Part shown: piece by piece, positions 36,301 to 47,749 of the stretch
Numbering within the stretch: the first letter of the stretch is position 1
How the letters are laid out: each line of letters opens with the position of its first letter
NCBI GenBank assembly: GCA_030704615.1
Contig: CM060732.1
Coordinates: forward strand, 496,001 to 560,000
Direction: 5' to 3'
Length of the DNA: 64,000 bases
Origin: Takakia lepidozioides
Lineage: Eukaryota; Streptophyta; Takakiopsida; Takakiales; Takakiaceae
Notes under the pieces: generated by a model
The model's database searches: none
Told to the model about the DNA's origin: nothing
Seen by the model: only the letters and a program-made list of their open reading frames with translations
Made by a program: the position numbers and the translations under genes

Positions 36301-36594
36301 CCCCATAGCTTTTTAAGGGGGCCCTTGGCAATATAGGGAACATGTTTTTTGCTCAGAAGATTGACGGTTCCCTACTTATGGTATGTAAGTCTCATGCTGA
36401 TTGCTGCTAGATTGTATTACAGGTGTATTACAGAAGGAGGGCCTGCCCATGCCAAGAGGTTCACCTATTCGGTAAGGGTGCACACGACAGAGAGTGGGTG
36501 GACAGATGAGTGTGTGGGGGAGGCAATGCCGAGTGTGAAGAAAGCCAAGGATTCAGCTGCCGTAATATTATTGCAGCAGTTGAAACGCTGGTGA
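21356..36594 (+). CDS. DCL1: DICER-LIKE 1 (microRNA-processing endoribonuclease), 20 exons
   Basis: Exons: 21356-22453, 22967-23080, 23333-23543, 23806-24200, 24648-24882, 25137-25309, 26310-26432, 27235-27395, 28237-28470, 28793-28943, 29581-29763, 30129-30293, 30558-30653, 31466-32097, 32523-32623, 33024-33223, 33670-34605, 34854-35018, 35448-35845 and 36423-36594. All junctions are GT-AG and in phase, giving 1980 aa, close to the size of flowering-plant DCL1. Domains in order: charged Arg/Glu-rich N-terminus; helicase with ETGAGKT (22328), DECHH (23418) and [10 protein letters not shown] (about 27340); Dicer-dimerisation/DUF283 (exons 9-11); PAZ (exons 14-16); RNase IIIa ([12 protein letters not shown], with Glu 33727, Asp 33739, Asp 34135, Glu 34144); RNase IIIb ([12 protein letters not shown] plus [10 protein letters not shown] in exon 18); and two dsRNA-binding domains (exons 19-20). 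Catalytic residues are kept, so the gene looks functional. The nuclear enzyme cuts pri-miRNA hairpins. Exon 16 was placed by requiring the [15 protein letters not shown] join. Confidence 0.93.
35975..36250 (-). mobile_element. tRNA-derived SINE in DCL1 intron 19
   Basis: On the minus strand TGACCCAGTGGATAGGGC is A-box-like and GTGGTCGTGGGTTCAAAGCC is B-box-like, about 30 bases apart. A non-tRNA body follows that ends near 35975. It lies in antisense orientation in the last intron of DCL1 and is a different family from the promoter SINE. Confidence 0.65.
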
Positions 36595-37080
36595 CCCCAG
36601 CCCAGCTGGATTTTTATCTCACAGCCCTGTGTTAAAAGAAGTAAGGGCATTGTCAATTCTAGATTAGAATCCGAAGCATGGATTCCAATCAAGGAGCTTT
36701 TGTGATTCTACAGAACTGATAGATCACAGTTTATCGGCCTTGAAATTCCGTAAGAACCTGGTATCATGGCAAATTTCTTCTCTATCATCATTATTCATCA
36801 TTCATCATTCATCATTATTCATTATTATTCCTGGACGAACCAGGAGTGAGTGCATTTGTTCTGGTTCTTTGAGCTGATCGGCTGGCATCAAGCAGCCCAC
36901 TATTATTGATTCCTTAGACAGCTGTCTCTTTTTCTGAGTGAAAACACAGTTGTATTTTGAGTACCGCAAGTTGACACACCTTGCATAACTGCCCAGCATG
37001 TGCCATGAGTGGGTGACATTGGTCCATGGTAATGGTAGTATCAGAAAGTATCCTCCCAATTTCTATGTGGCTTGATTTTA
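36595..37080. other. DCL1 3' flank
   Basis: No gene is seen. A CATT/ATC-type microsatellite runs at about 36783-36828. No convincing polyadenylation signal could be chosen among the AT-rich stretches. Confidence 0.5.
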
Positions 37081-37099
37081 TGGCGCACTTGCTGACAGG

Positions 37100-37460
37100 G
37101 CCTGCGAAGGTACAGCCGTCGAATCCCGGCCTCTGGCGGCCTGCTCAAAGGAGGGAGAGGCTTTGTCAAATCCTCTCCACCCCCCTTGCCCGGGCCCGCT
37201 CTCTCTGTGCCGCTGCCCCTCCCCTTCCGATCTCCCCTTATTCCGCCATGTAGCGTGCCGATCCCCCAGCCACATTGATCCACCGGCTCGAATTGATCCT
37301 GGCCATCCCCCAGCGGCCATGTGGCGGGCCCTCCGTTGATCCCTGGCCGCCTGGGCTGAGAGCGTGTTTCCATGTAGACCCCACCCCTTCCAATAACATC
37401 ATCCTTGGAATGGGTTTGACCAAAGGCCCAACCCTGGAGTTGGCGAGGGGATGAGCAGGT
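37100..37460. repeat. Dispersed GATCCCCCAG / CCATGTGGCGG repeat, copy 1
   Basis: Recurring blocks of GATCCCCCAGC, CACATTGATCC and CCATGTGGCGG occur here and again at 38230-38620 and near 46790-46880. The blocks are C-rich and non-coding. Confidence 0.6.
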
Positions 37461-37649
37461 TCTCTTGCAGGTCTCCTTCTTCCACGCGGGCTTCACACAC
37501 AAGAGAAAGACCTGCTCGGCAGGTGATCGCAAAAACCAATCTGCTGTAGCAGGTGAAAGTCAAAGATCGGACCCATCTCCCAACTTCCAGCTTTTCATGG
37601 AGAGTTGGGAGATGGGACCTGAGATAGGGTTTGGGTTCGGGTTTTGAAC

Positions 37650-38205
37650 ATAGAAGTGCCCGGCAGACATTCAAAACTCGGTCATGACCAGTGTTGGTCT
37701 GGTATATAGGTGAAGGACTGGTATAAAATACTAGTATATGCACTGGGAGATCGGACCAGTCTGGTATCATTTGGGAGAATACTGGGTCATATACCAGACG
37801 AGACTGGTATATCAGCCTCAATACCAGTACTTCCCCGCCATCTTCCTCATTTACTCTGGTATGCATACTATATTAATTTATGTGTATATATGCCTACATA
37901 CTTGTACTTATGTATATTTATTTCTTTATTTATATTGTATTTGTTTTCACTTGATACTTGCTAGTGATAAACTTGTAATTCAAGATGGCTATGGAATGAT
38001 ACCTGAATTGATATCTCGTACCAGCTGATATTGTGGTCACGATACTCATACTCATACCAGTATGTAGAGAATTATACATCCACCATTATATAGACCAGAC
38101 TGGTATAAATTTTTTGTGATACGTCTGGTACCAGGACCAGTCTGGTATGTCCTAACACCAGTCTGGTATGTCCTAACACGGATACCAGAACAACACTGGT
38201 CATGA
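37650..38205. repeat. ATACCAG / CTGGTAT palindromes (family F5), cluster 1
   Basis: At least ten occurrences of ACCAG or CTGGT arms, several joined as ACCAG-N-CTGGT (for example about 37755, 38094, 38131 and 38149), lie in AT-rich DNA. The final copies form a short tandem with CTGGTATGTCCTAACAC spacers. Confidence 0.75.
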
Positions 38206-38229
38206 CATCATTTTTTGGTCGGGTTTGAC

Positions 38230-38620
38230 CACATAGAAGGACGCCGTGATCCCCCGGGCCGCCTGATCCCCCAACCTCACCTGACCCCACGCTGTCCCCC
38301 ATATGCCATGTGCGCGCCCTACTGGCCGCCGCCAGCACCGATCCCCCACCATACTGATCCTCCGTCCCCGAGTCATCCACGCCGTCCCCCACACATCATG
38401 TGGTGGCATCTCCGTCGATCCCCAGCGGGCTCATGATCGCCTAGGGCCGATCCCCCAGCAACATTGATCCCCACGATCCCCCACATGCCATGTGGCGGCA
38501 TCTCGTGGATCTCCAGCTGAATCATGAGCGCCCGAGGCCGATCCCCTAGAAACATTGATCCCCCTGAGGTCCTTGATCCCCGTCTTCCCCCAGCGGATAC
38601 CCAGTGGGCCCTCTATTGAT
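38230..38620. repeat. Dispersed GATCCCCCAG repeat, copy 2
   Basis: Same block composition as 37100-37460, with two partly tandem copies of a unit containing CCATGTGGCGGCATCTC. It abuts the GTAGGGAATTCC element at 38628. Confidence 0.6.
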
Positions 38621-38627
38621 TCCCAGC

Positions 38628-39030
38628 GTAGGGAATTCCAAAAATGCCTTGATGTGAAATGCATCACAATTCAAGTGATCGCCCACTAAAAGTGCGCAAT
38701 TCAATTGGATTGCGCACAATTCAATTGAACTGCAAAAACTACCTTGAAAACGATTCAATTGGATTGTGCGCACGCAATTCAATTGAATTGTCATCTCACA
38801 ATTCAATTCAATTGACAATGGTTCAATTGAACTACGAAACTCAAACCTAATTCGCAATTCAATTGAATTGTGGGGATGCAATGCAATTGAATTGTAATCT
38901 ATAACTGTTTAGTGTATAAAATACGTATTCAATTCTGTATATACAATAGGCATATATCCCTATCAAATACATTGTACTGTTTAAAATGCAAGCTGCACTG
39001 CCCGTCTTTTCTTTCTGTTCGTGGCAAGGC
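38628..39030 (+). mobile_element. GTAGGGAATTCC element, single arm
   Basis: It starts GTAGGGAATTCCAAAAA and is related over several hundred bases to both arms of the foldback element at 45520-46732, including the CAATTCAATTGAATTG palindromes and the terminal CTGCCCGTCT-like end. Here it is present in one orientation only. Confidence 0.7.
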
Positions 39031-39689
39031 GCCCGTGCTCGCCAAAGCTGAAGTTGAGCGAGAACAGCTCGTAAAGCGTTTGGATAGGTGTTGGTGGGCC
39101 TCAAAACGAGAGGATCAAAGAGGTAGAGGAGGAGTAGCAGCAGCTGGAGTAGCAGCGGCGCCTCTCCAAGTTGTTCAGTGTTACTCTTTTCTCTCAACAC
39201 ACTTTAGGGTTTAGGGTGGAGCAATGCGTCTGCTTGAGCGTGGAAGCCTTGGAAAATGGCGAAGGTCTGTGGTGTCCTGGGAGTCGTTGGAAGTGTATTG
39301 GATGTCTCTTAGTATGTTTCACCATGAGCCGGGGCTCTTGTGGCCCTCTGGAGATTATACAGTTTTTTTTCTTTCTTATCTCTTTCCCTCTTTCTGACAA
39401 ATTGCTCCTTTCTCATGTTCCCGTTCTGACCTTGTCACTGGCTGTGCATGAGTGCTTTGGCAACCTTGGCCTGGGTTCCATAGCTTGGGGAATAACCCCA
39501 GAACCAACGCTGGGAGGGTCAGACTTTTTGTTCTGTGCCATCTGAAGGGTATCCTATGACACAAAGGTCAATGCGTGTGTCCATTATGCGCTCATATAGC
39601 AGGGATTGGAAGCTTAAACACCAATACAAGCTTTGGGATTGGTATGTAAGATGTGTTCATTACTCTGACTTTCTGTTCTCACAGGAAAT

Positions 39690-41130
39690 TGCAGAGTCAA
39701 GAAGCATGGGTGATCAAGCGTTGGCAGAGCTGAGGGAAAGCAAGGTGAAATTTTCCTCCCTCCCTTGGGATGGCTAGAAAATCCAGAGGAAGATATAAGG
39801 TCTAGCCTTCGCTCAATTTATAGCACCTTTGACTAGACCTTGACATGGTTTGCAATTGGGAGTCTGCGCAGTCACACAAGGTTTTATTATAGCATGGTCA
39901 AGGTTCTCTGGAAACTTTGATGAACGTCAGGTTTCTTTAATTACTTCTGAATAATCCTCTGATTTAGATCATACAGCAACGCATTTATTGTAGTTTGTTG
40001 TTCTGACAAGTTAGAACCCAACTTGTCACAGCACTGAACTTGAGTCTTCCCACTGGCACCAAAAATGTGACATCTGTACTTGAGAGCAAGGGGAGATTAA
40101 TGTGATAAAACAGCAACGTAAGCACCTGTCCTGGAGGTTTGCTTTCGTCCTGCACACAGGTCCTGCATTGCATGCTTTCGTCCTGCATCCTGGAGGTTTG
40201 TTGACAGGAAAATGCAAAGATGGATGCTTGGACCAGGAGAAGGAAGAGCTAAAGCGATCGAATGCTTCCCTTACATCAGAATGCTCACAGGTTACAATGA
40301 CATCTTTTGGTTTGATGTTGGTGTTGGATGTAAGGAGTGAGATGTGGGATTTAGATTGGAACAAGCATCATTGCAGATTGAATGGGGCTAACTAGGGGTC
40401 AATGATGCGTATGGAATGGGAATCAGATGACGAGAGCTAGGGATGAAGCAAAAGCCAACACAGAGCTTGTGAGGAACGAACTACGAACGGTCTGTGCATT
40501 GGTTGAGCGCATAAGTTCCCTCATCATGACATGGGTAAGACATGGGTTGAAGTGCTTGAATGTGGTTGGAGTCATCCTGGTCCATCGGTTTTCTAAATAT
40601 GAAGGCCAATATGTTCTATCTGAGCCAGCCTTTTTCCACCCTCCTTGATGACCTCGTGGATGAGAGGGTGAAATTGTATGCATTATTCTTTATCCATTTT
40701 TCTCTCAGTAGGAGATTGTAATGATTTTCAGATACATTGTCCAGGGTATTCTCACCAAAGAGTGACCCTCGTCAGGAACATGAAGAACACTGTTCCAACA
40801 TCTCTGTTCACCAACTTTCAAAATCTTGAGGCTGAGCCTAAAGCCCTGACCCTCACAAAGGTTGTGTCTCTTCCCTTTTGTTCCGCCAAAGTGGGCGCGG
40901 GGTTATGGCCATAAGACTACAACAAACAACGTCTATGAGTACATTCTTACTTAGTAGTCCCCTCATATGTGGGCCCCAAGCACATCATCTTTTACTGCCA
41001 AGACATTACACTCATAATCACATTGTCTGTCTCATACCTGAATGTTCCTTCAGAGTGAGGGTGAGGTGGCAAGGCTTAAAGAGGCTGGGGAGCAATCAAG
41101 GGAGCACATTGCAGCGCTGCATGCTGCTCG
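39690..41130 (+). pseudogene. Coiled-coil protein exons, fragmentary
   Basis: Short segments between plausible AG and GT sites encode heptad-like coiled coil: EIAESRSMGDQALAELRESK (39686-39744), DQEKEELKRSNASLTSECSQ (about 40230-40290), ARDEAKANTELVRNELRTVC (about 40434-40494) and SEGEVARLKEAGEQSREHIA (from about 41053). They share strand and spacing typical of a multi-exon gene, but I could not join them into one frame or find a start, stop or recognisable domain. It may be a real gene continuing out of view of my model, or a decayed copy. Confidence 0.4.
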
Positions 41131-41930
41131 GAAAGGGTGGCTTTCATATCACACCAAACAAAGGTGCCTGGGGTCTGGTGCTCGGACCTGGACCCTGCTA
41201 ATTGATGATGAGTCAGCAGGGTTGGGGAGAGAGCAGCATGGTCATTTTTGGGGGGTTAGGGTGGTTAAACGTGAAAAAAATAGAGGGAGGAGCAAGGGGA
41301 TGTAGTGAGCAGATGGGGGAGGTGGGGAGAGAGAAAGCATGGTTCAGAATGTACTTATACATGTTTGAACGAAGCATTGTGACCATAGACCATAGTTGCG
41401 TCTAGTTTGGATGGAACAAAAGCAAATACATACTACTTTTGTGATGGGGTCACTCCGGTTTAAGTGTAACTGACTGCGCTGTAATAAAAATCTTGGTCGG
41501 TTTGAATGTGGCTCCTTGGAAAGCCCTTTGCACAAGTATCAACTTGTTCTGTGTCAGCTGCCCAATATTAAATCCCAACAGAGCCAAGGCCAAGGCCAAA
41601 GTTTTAAAGTTGGTGAATACAGGTGCAAGACAACATGAGATATGAGGCTGCCTGCAGAATCATTCACATCATAATATAAAGCAGTTTGTTGTAGAGGGAA
41701 AAAGAATAATGAGATTATGCGTGATCATGTAACTGTAGCTAGACAATGGAGTTGCAGCCAACAGTATCGACTTTGTGACTATAGCGTTCGTCTTGGACTT
41801 CTCTCCAAGTAAGATGAATGGCTTGCTAACACATTTTGCTACGGAGAGTAGTGGTTCGTTTCAAAGTACCTTTAGTTCATTTACTAGATAGCCTATGTGA
41901 AGTTCAGTCACATAAGTCTCTGGGGAGTGT

Positions 41931-43202
41931 GTGAATGGTACAAAAGCAGTTGGCATCATGGATAACAACCATTTTGACAATAACAAGGTAGTGGATTATT
42001 TAGTACTTTATGTGGAAGCAATGTTGAATGAGTTTGCCACAATGAAATCAATGGCCAAGGCCCTTTCTTTTCATGATGTACAACCGTTGAAAAGATTGCT
42101 ATCAGAAATCCAAGGGTCTCCTTTCAGAGTCCATCATCAACTTAGTATCCAACGCTTCTGTGAAAAGATTTGAGAGTTATTTCCTATTGAAGAGAATGGG
42201 ACAAATTGGGGAATGAGAATAGTGCAATCTGCCTTAAGGAGGTCAAATTTGCGGATTCCTCGAAGGAAGGCGGGGAAAGCTTTGAAAAATCATCTCACCT
42301 TACCATTATGAGCGTAGGAGAAGGGCACAGGCAATTCGGAGGATTCAGTATAATGTGACAATGCCTATGGCTCTATGGCACATTGATTGTAAGTATTTTA
42401 TCTCATGCATCTTAATGTTCTTTGAAGATGCACATGCAAGACGTTTGCTTGCATTACATATCGTACAAAATTGTATGCAAACTAAAACATGTATGCAATT
42501 CGTGATGCAGCTTATGACAAATTGGTTTTGTTTGGTCTTCGAGTACATGGTGGCATTGATGGGGCCCTTCATTTTGTTTTATGGGAAAATGTTGCAAGAA
42601 ACAAGAAAGAAAAAACCATTTTCAAATGATATCACAATGCAGTTTCCAAGTTTGGAGCACCTTTATGAATTTGCTCTGATTTCGCGGCAGAGTACTATCT
42701 TATAAAATAACACACTAAAGCCACGCGTTCTGAAACACCCAATCCTTACTTGACTGGGTCTTCCACACACAATCAGGTTAGTGTTGTATACAATTCTATC
42801 TTGCATATCAACTTTATGTTTCTGTCATATTTCTCGGTTCATCTCTATTAATCATTGAAAATTTAGTTGTGTGTGATTTTGTGCATATTTCTAATATTTT
42901 TTGTGGTGTGATCCCCACATTAGAGGATTGAACACTTTTGGCGGCATCTATGGGAGACGGTAATGTTCTACTACAAAATTTGCTTCTAGGCAATGGTCAA
43001 TGATGAGTTATTGGATATGGACGATCCGTGGCAACGAGAATCTTTTATTCACGTATATATGCCCATTGTACAAGGAGCTATTTATGAATACGTGAAGATT
43101 TGGAATGGACATCTTGTTTGTACGATTAATGAAAACGGTCGATATCGTCGATCACATGTTATTGCTCGTTTTTTTCGTGAGTATGAACGTTTGCATGGAT
43201 AA
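41931..43202 (+). pseudogene. rve/integrase-core type DDE transposase relic
   Basis: Disrupted segments match the order of an integrase-core transposase family: RRSNLRIPRRKAGKAL, then RRRAQAIRRIQYNV followed by ALWHID (first Asp, about 42373), then VHGGIDGALHFVLW and FGAPL.ICSDF (second Asp, about 42680), and finally DDPWQRESFIHVYMPIV and YEYVKIWNGH (about 43017-43110). Stops and frameshifts break it repeatedly. The host-cell role would be transposition; this copy is dead. Family assignment rests on motif order recalled from related proteins. Confidence 0.6.
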
Positions 43203-44667
43203 GCTCATGGTTTTATCTTGTTTGTACTTTCATTGTTAAGCTATAATCTACATTGGAATGTTATTCTACTGTGGTGATGTGTTTGATCATACAGAAGGAC
43301 CAACCACCTTATTGATGATCCATGATTTATTGAAGACTCCCAACACATTGGTAGCCAAGACTTGGGGCCTCGTGGGAATCAAAGGTGGCGATGTGCAGCT
43401 GGTTTGCATGATCTTCCCACCAAAGGAGCTGAACTCATTCCTGACATGATTTGTGTCCATGCACAAGCTTATGAAATTGGAAAGGTTGGAGGATTTGATC
43501 TTTTGTTTTCATCTCCACTACTACATATCTCGATATTGTGACTTGGCAATGCAAGAACATAAATTTTTTGATCAATTGGACCTCATTGGTAATATTGTGT
43601 GGAGTACGGAAGCTCTCCATTGTTTAATTACACAAGCTCTTGTATGTATGAGATTGTGATTAAGTGAACAAGTGGGACAATCACATTCAAAGAATATTGC
43701 TTTATGTAATGTACTTTAGGGATTTTGTTTAAATATATCCTTTCATCTTCGGTTACTTTTCGACAAAGTGAATCCACACCATTTATTATTGTTTGGTATC
43801 ATATGGGGCTCAAATCCTGCTATATTGTCATGTTAATGGTTTATATGAACGAGGGTTAGTTTTCTTATATAAAAAGAGTGGTGGTTTGAGCTGACTTGTA
43901 TGGGCTACCTCACGTACATCCAAAGGGTGTGTACACTACAAGCATTCGTGTCTTTTCCGAATCGACTGCGTGTCCGAAACCACTGTGGGAACAACTTCGC
44001 AGTCCACGTTACTACTGGAGAGTCGCAATGGACAAGGCAGGCCCACAGGGGCATTTCAGATGGCGGTAGAAGTTGGGTCAATGCCTTCGGAGTCGTAGCA
44101 ATAATCGCGGCTATTTAATTCAATTATGTAAATAGCCAATATTTAAAAAACGGCAATTACAAGTGGTTTTAAGCACTGGAGAAATGACTCGAAAACCAAA
44201 ATCCGTATTCTTAATCAATTCAGTTTTATATTTTTTTAATGGGGGTGAATATTTAGTCGTTTGTACCACTCCTTTAACAACTAGGCATTCATTGCACACC
44301 TTATTCAAAGATGCAATTTCCGTGAGTGCTATACGTGGCTCATGACGTGGAATATTTCAATATATTTTAGCTCTTTGTGCGCCTCATAGACATTAGGGTT
44401 TAGCCTCTCGTTGTCCACCAACAACGACACGTTAGTTCCGGAAATTATCCCACTCATGAACATCAACTGACTCCCTTTACGCAAGGGGCCAGTCTCCTGG
44501 CAAGAACTTTTGGGAGTTTTCCCAAAAAGTGCGCTATACCCTCCATTGCTAAGCTGTAACTTCTTACCCCCTTACCTCCAGCTGGATGAACCGTTCTGAA
44601 CCGTTCCATTCCATCCCTACCTACTACATGAAGGTCCTCAGAAAATTGTAGCACTTTTGACCGTTCC
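43203..44667. other. No gene supported
   Basis: Short frames only. One at 43258-43449 has some protein-like character and may belong to the preceding transposase relic, but no motif is visible. Confidence 0.5.
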
Positions 44668-44737
44668 ATTTCCTCTTTTTTTTTGTTCATGGTTTCAACT
44701 TGGCCAAGTTGAAACCATGAACAAAAAAAGAGAGGAA
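44668..44737. repeat. Near-perfect 70-bp palindrome without a loop
   Basis: The arms (36 and 34 bp) differ only in a T9 versus A7 run. The centre is TTGG|CCAA at 44703/44704. The DNA could extrude a cruciform, and a transcript would form a long hairpin. Confidence 0.9.
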
Positions 44738-45289
44738 ATTTTGCTTTGACCATGCAAGTTTGGTGATTTTACAATTTTTCTTGAAAAAATGGCCTCCAGA
44801 ATCCGGATAAGGGGCAACCAACAGGTCATCTCCCATAATCTCAGACCAAAATGCCAAAAATATGGGGGGGCTGCTTTGTATGTGAAATCTGAGGGGTAAA
44901 TTATCTTGTTTTGGCTTCTTTCCCAAGTACACCCATGAGGTGACATTTGTTTTCCAATTCCTCTGGTAAGTAAGTGCATAGTAATATTGCATGGTGCCTT
45001 GTCCAAATCTAACACTAGATTTCATGAAACCCTGGCACTTTGCAAAATTCTAGGGAGTAGAGCTTTTATGATTTTTTGCTGCTGTAAATTCTCATATGTG
45101 CTCCTCTCTGACATCTACAATTTCATCTTCAAGGTTCACTTCCATCATTATCATCCACGGGAATTGGAGCTTGGCAAGTAACGCGACCCGAATCCGTCGT
45201 CCTTCAGGGGTTCATTGTCGGATGTAAAAGGATCTAAGGGTTGAAGACTAAGTAGGCCCTTCGCTAAAATTCATCTCAGGGTTGGGAGA
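44738..45289. other. No gene supported
   Basis: AT-rich sequence with only short frames and no domain or repeat that I can name. Confidence 0.45.
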
Positions 45290-45519
45290 GTGATGGAAGC
45301 TTTGGAGAGATGTGAGCAAGTGATGCGGGAAGGACTAAGACCAAAGCTGGAATTGTACCAGATGTTGCTGTGAGCACTGCTATAGTTGGACATGCTATAA
45401 TTAGACATGTATGCCAAATGTGGGAACATCAAGGATGCAAAGGGATTGTTTGACCATATGGCTCAACGAGATGTGGTGTCATGGAAGGCAATGATCGCAG
45501 GATGCACAACAAGGGCCGT
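45290..45519 (+). pseudogene. PPR gene fragment
   Basis: [19 protein letters not shown] and [15 protein letters not shown] are PLS-type PPR signatures. The preceding part has in-frame stops. The fragment is cut off by the foldback element starting at 45520 and resembles the PPR copies at 56-58.6 kb. Confidence 0.8.
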
Positions 45520-46732
45520 GTAGGGAATTCCAAAAAGACCTTGATGTGAAATGCATCGCAATTCACTTGATCACCCCCCTAAAAGTGCGCAATTCAATTG
45601 AACTGCTAAAACTAGCTTGAAAACAACCCTAATTTGCAATTCAATTGAATTGCTAGTTGCCAATTCAATTGAATTGTAATCTCTAATTTTTAACTTGTTT
45701 ATGTATGTATGTATGTATGTATGTATATATATATGTTTAAATTATATATATGCACATACAAAAGTATAAGCTAAAAATACATGTTGCCCGTCTATTCTTG
45801 CTGTCCGTCTGTCAATCCTTTGCCCGTGGTAAGGCTTGAGCCCGAGATGAGCCTAAGGGAGAGCGAAAGAGGGAGAGAGAGAGAGGAAGTCACGAAGTGC
45901 TTACATTAAAAGCGGGATTGTCTCTCTTTGTAGATGTTGGTGCCAATATATGGCTATGTACATATACCAAACATGATACCAATGTAAGAGTATCAAGGTG
46001 TAAGAGTTTGATATATTAAACTTATATGGAACACACATCCCAACTTCAACATGATACCTTTGTAAGGGTATCGAAACAATATTATTTTTGATAATTCTCA
46101 AGATGAACATATTTTTTGTTTTCTTTGTCCTGGGCCAGATACTAGTGTTAGGGGACTACATGATGACGTAGGGGAAGCCTTTCATCAATTGTCATGTTTG
46201 ATTTTTTCTGTTTCTTTCGGAGCCAGCCATGTTTCTTTTGCCAGTGAATCGCAGGAAGCTGCTGATCTCTCTCCGTCTCTGGCTCTCCTTTCTCGCAGAG
46301 GCTGAGGGTGGCTTCACAACTCCACAATTTCCTCAAGGGCACAAGAAAGAGGGCCAGCAAGAATAGACGGGCAACATGTATTTTTAGCTTATACTCTTAT
46401 ATGTGTATAAGTATAATTTGAATATATATATATATATATAATATACAGAAATAAGTTAAAAAATATAGATTACAATTCAATTGAATTGTAGTCAGCAATT
46501 CAATTGAATTGCTAGGAATTGCCAACTAGCAATTCAATCAAATTGCCAATTCGCAATTCAATTGAATCGTGTGCCGACAATTCAATTGAATTGCAAATTA
46601 GGGTTGTTTTCAAGCTTGTTTTAGCAGTTCAATTGAATTGCCCTTACAATTCAATTCAATTGCGCACTTTTAGGGGGGTGATCAAGTGAATTGCGATGCA
46701 TTTCACATCAAGGCCTTTTTGGAATTCCCTAC
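45520..46732. mobile_element. Foldback element with long inverted repeats
   Basis: The left arm (about 45520-45803) and right arm (about 46360-46732, inverted) both begin GTAGGGAATTCC at the outer edge and share CCTTGATGTGAAATGCATCG and many CAATTCAATTGAATTG palindromes. The right arm is longer because it has more of these. The central 550 bp codes for nothing obvious. (ATGT)n and (TA)n microsatellites lie in the arms. No clear target duplication was found. Confidence 0.8.
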
Positions 46733-46859
46733 CCCGCGCCCTTCTGCCCACCACTGTCGCCACCACAACTATTTCCCAACTAATTGTGATCTCCCAGCCC
46801 CGCCTCATACCCTCCCTACCCCGCACGCCATGTGGCAGCATCTCCGTTGATTTGAAACG

Positions 46860-47190
46860 GACTCATGATCCCCTAGCCACATTGTGGATGGTGCGCGTGG
46901 ATGATGCACAAAAGGAGAGGTGGTGGATATTCTCTAGATTTGGTGGGTCCCACTATATGTGGAGGATATCCTCTTCCTCCTCCTTGTTGCATGTTATGCA
47001 TGCTAGCACGCATCATTTTCATCCATATGACCGTCATTGCTCGAGTGTCCACCCCATGTTCCAACACCTCCGATGTTTGTCCTTCCACCTCGTCATGTTG
47101 TTGAAGTATCCGTACTGGCTTTGCCAATCCATTGGACGCAACAACATCAACTCCATGTACAACTGTTTACCATTTCTGGAAGCTCAATGA
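46860..47190. other. No gene supported
   Basis: A plus-strand open frame crosses the region from about 46696, but it starts inside the foldback arm and has no recognisable motif. Confidence 0.4.
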
Positions 47191-47240
47191 GCTGGTTTAC
47201 AAAGGCACCTACCAATTACAGTTCAATTAAGAGGTTGTCA

Positions 47241-47681
47241 TTAAGCTGCCAAGCTATACGGGATATGGCCCTTTATGAGTGTTTTGCCCCACAATGTGCA
47301 ATGCACCTCCTGGGCCTTATGTAGGAAATGCAAGTTCGTGCAAGAGCTCAACTCTCCGTAATTATTTTCTATTTGCACAACATGCCTATGTCTAGGCCAC
47401 AAACGGTTGATGTGATACCCTTTGACAAATTTATTGCATCTTGTTATCGACCACCTTAACCTAGACGGAAAATCCTCCCAGCCGTCTTCCACTAGTATGC
47501 TAGGATCGTAGTATATTTCCCACTTCAAGTCATGCCTTGACCCTTTAACCTTTTTAGCAGACGGTCCATAATCATCATGGTCATCTCTTCCACGACGCTC
47601 ATCGTCGTGTCCCTCCGCCATTTTGTAGCACTTGGAGCAGAGAAAACGAGGTTTATTACGAACTATACAACAGCTAAACAC
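47241..47681 (-). CDS. Hypothetical protein, 146 aa frame
   Basis: A minus-strand frame encodes a charged segment (DDERRGRDDHDDYG) followed by SAKKVKGSRHDLKWEIYYD and several Trp/His residues. The composition is protein-like but I know no family. A more plausible start is the Met of MAEGHDDERRG near 47621. It sits among repeats and could be a transposon fragment. Confidence 0.3.
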   Translation of the reverse strand: MFSCCIVRNKPRFLCSKCYKMAEGHDDERRGRDDHDDYGPSAKKVKGSRHDLKWEIYYDPSILVEDGWEDFPSRLRWSITRCNKFVKGYHINRLWPRHRHVVQIENNYGELSSCTNLHFLHKAQEVHCTLWGKTLIKGHIPYSLAA

Positions 47682-47749
47682 TAAGCGATGTAGAAATGGC
47701 TAACTCCGGGTTGGGCGAAACGGAGAATACCCTAAACCAACTACAATGG

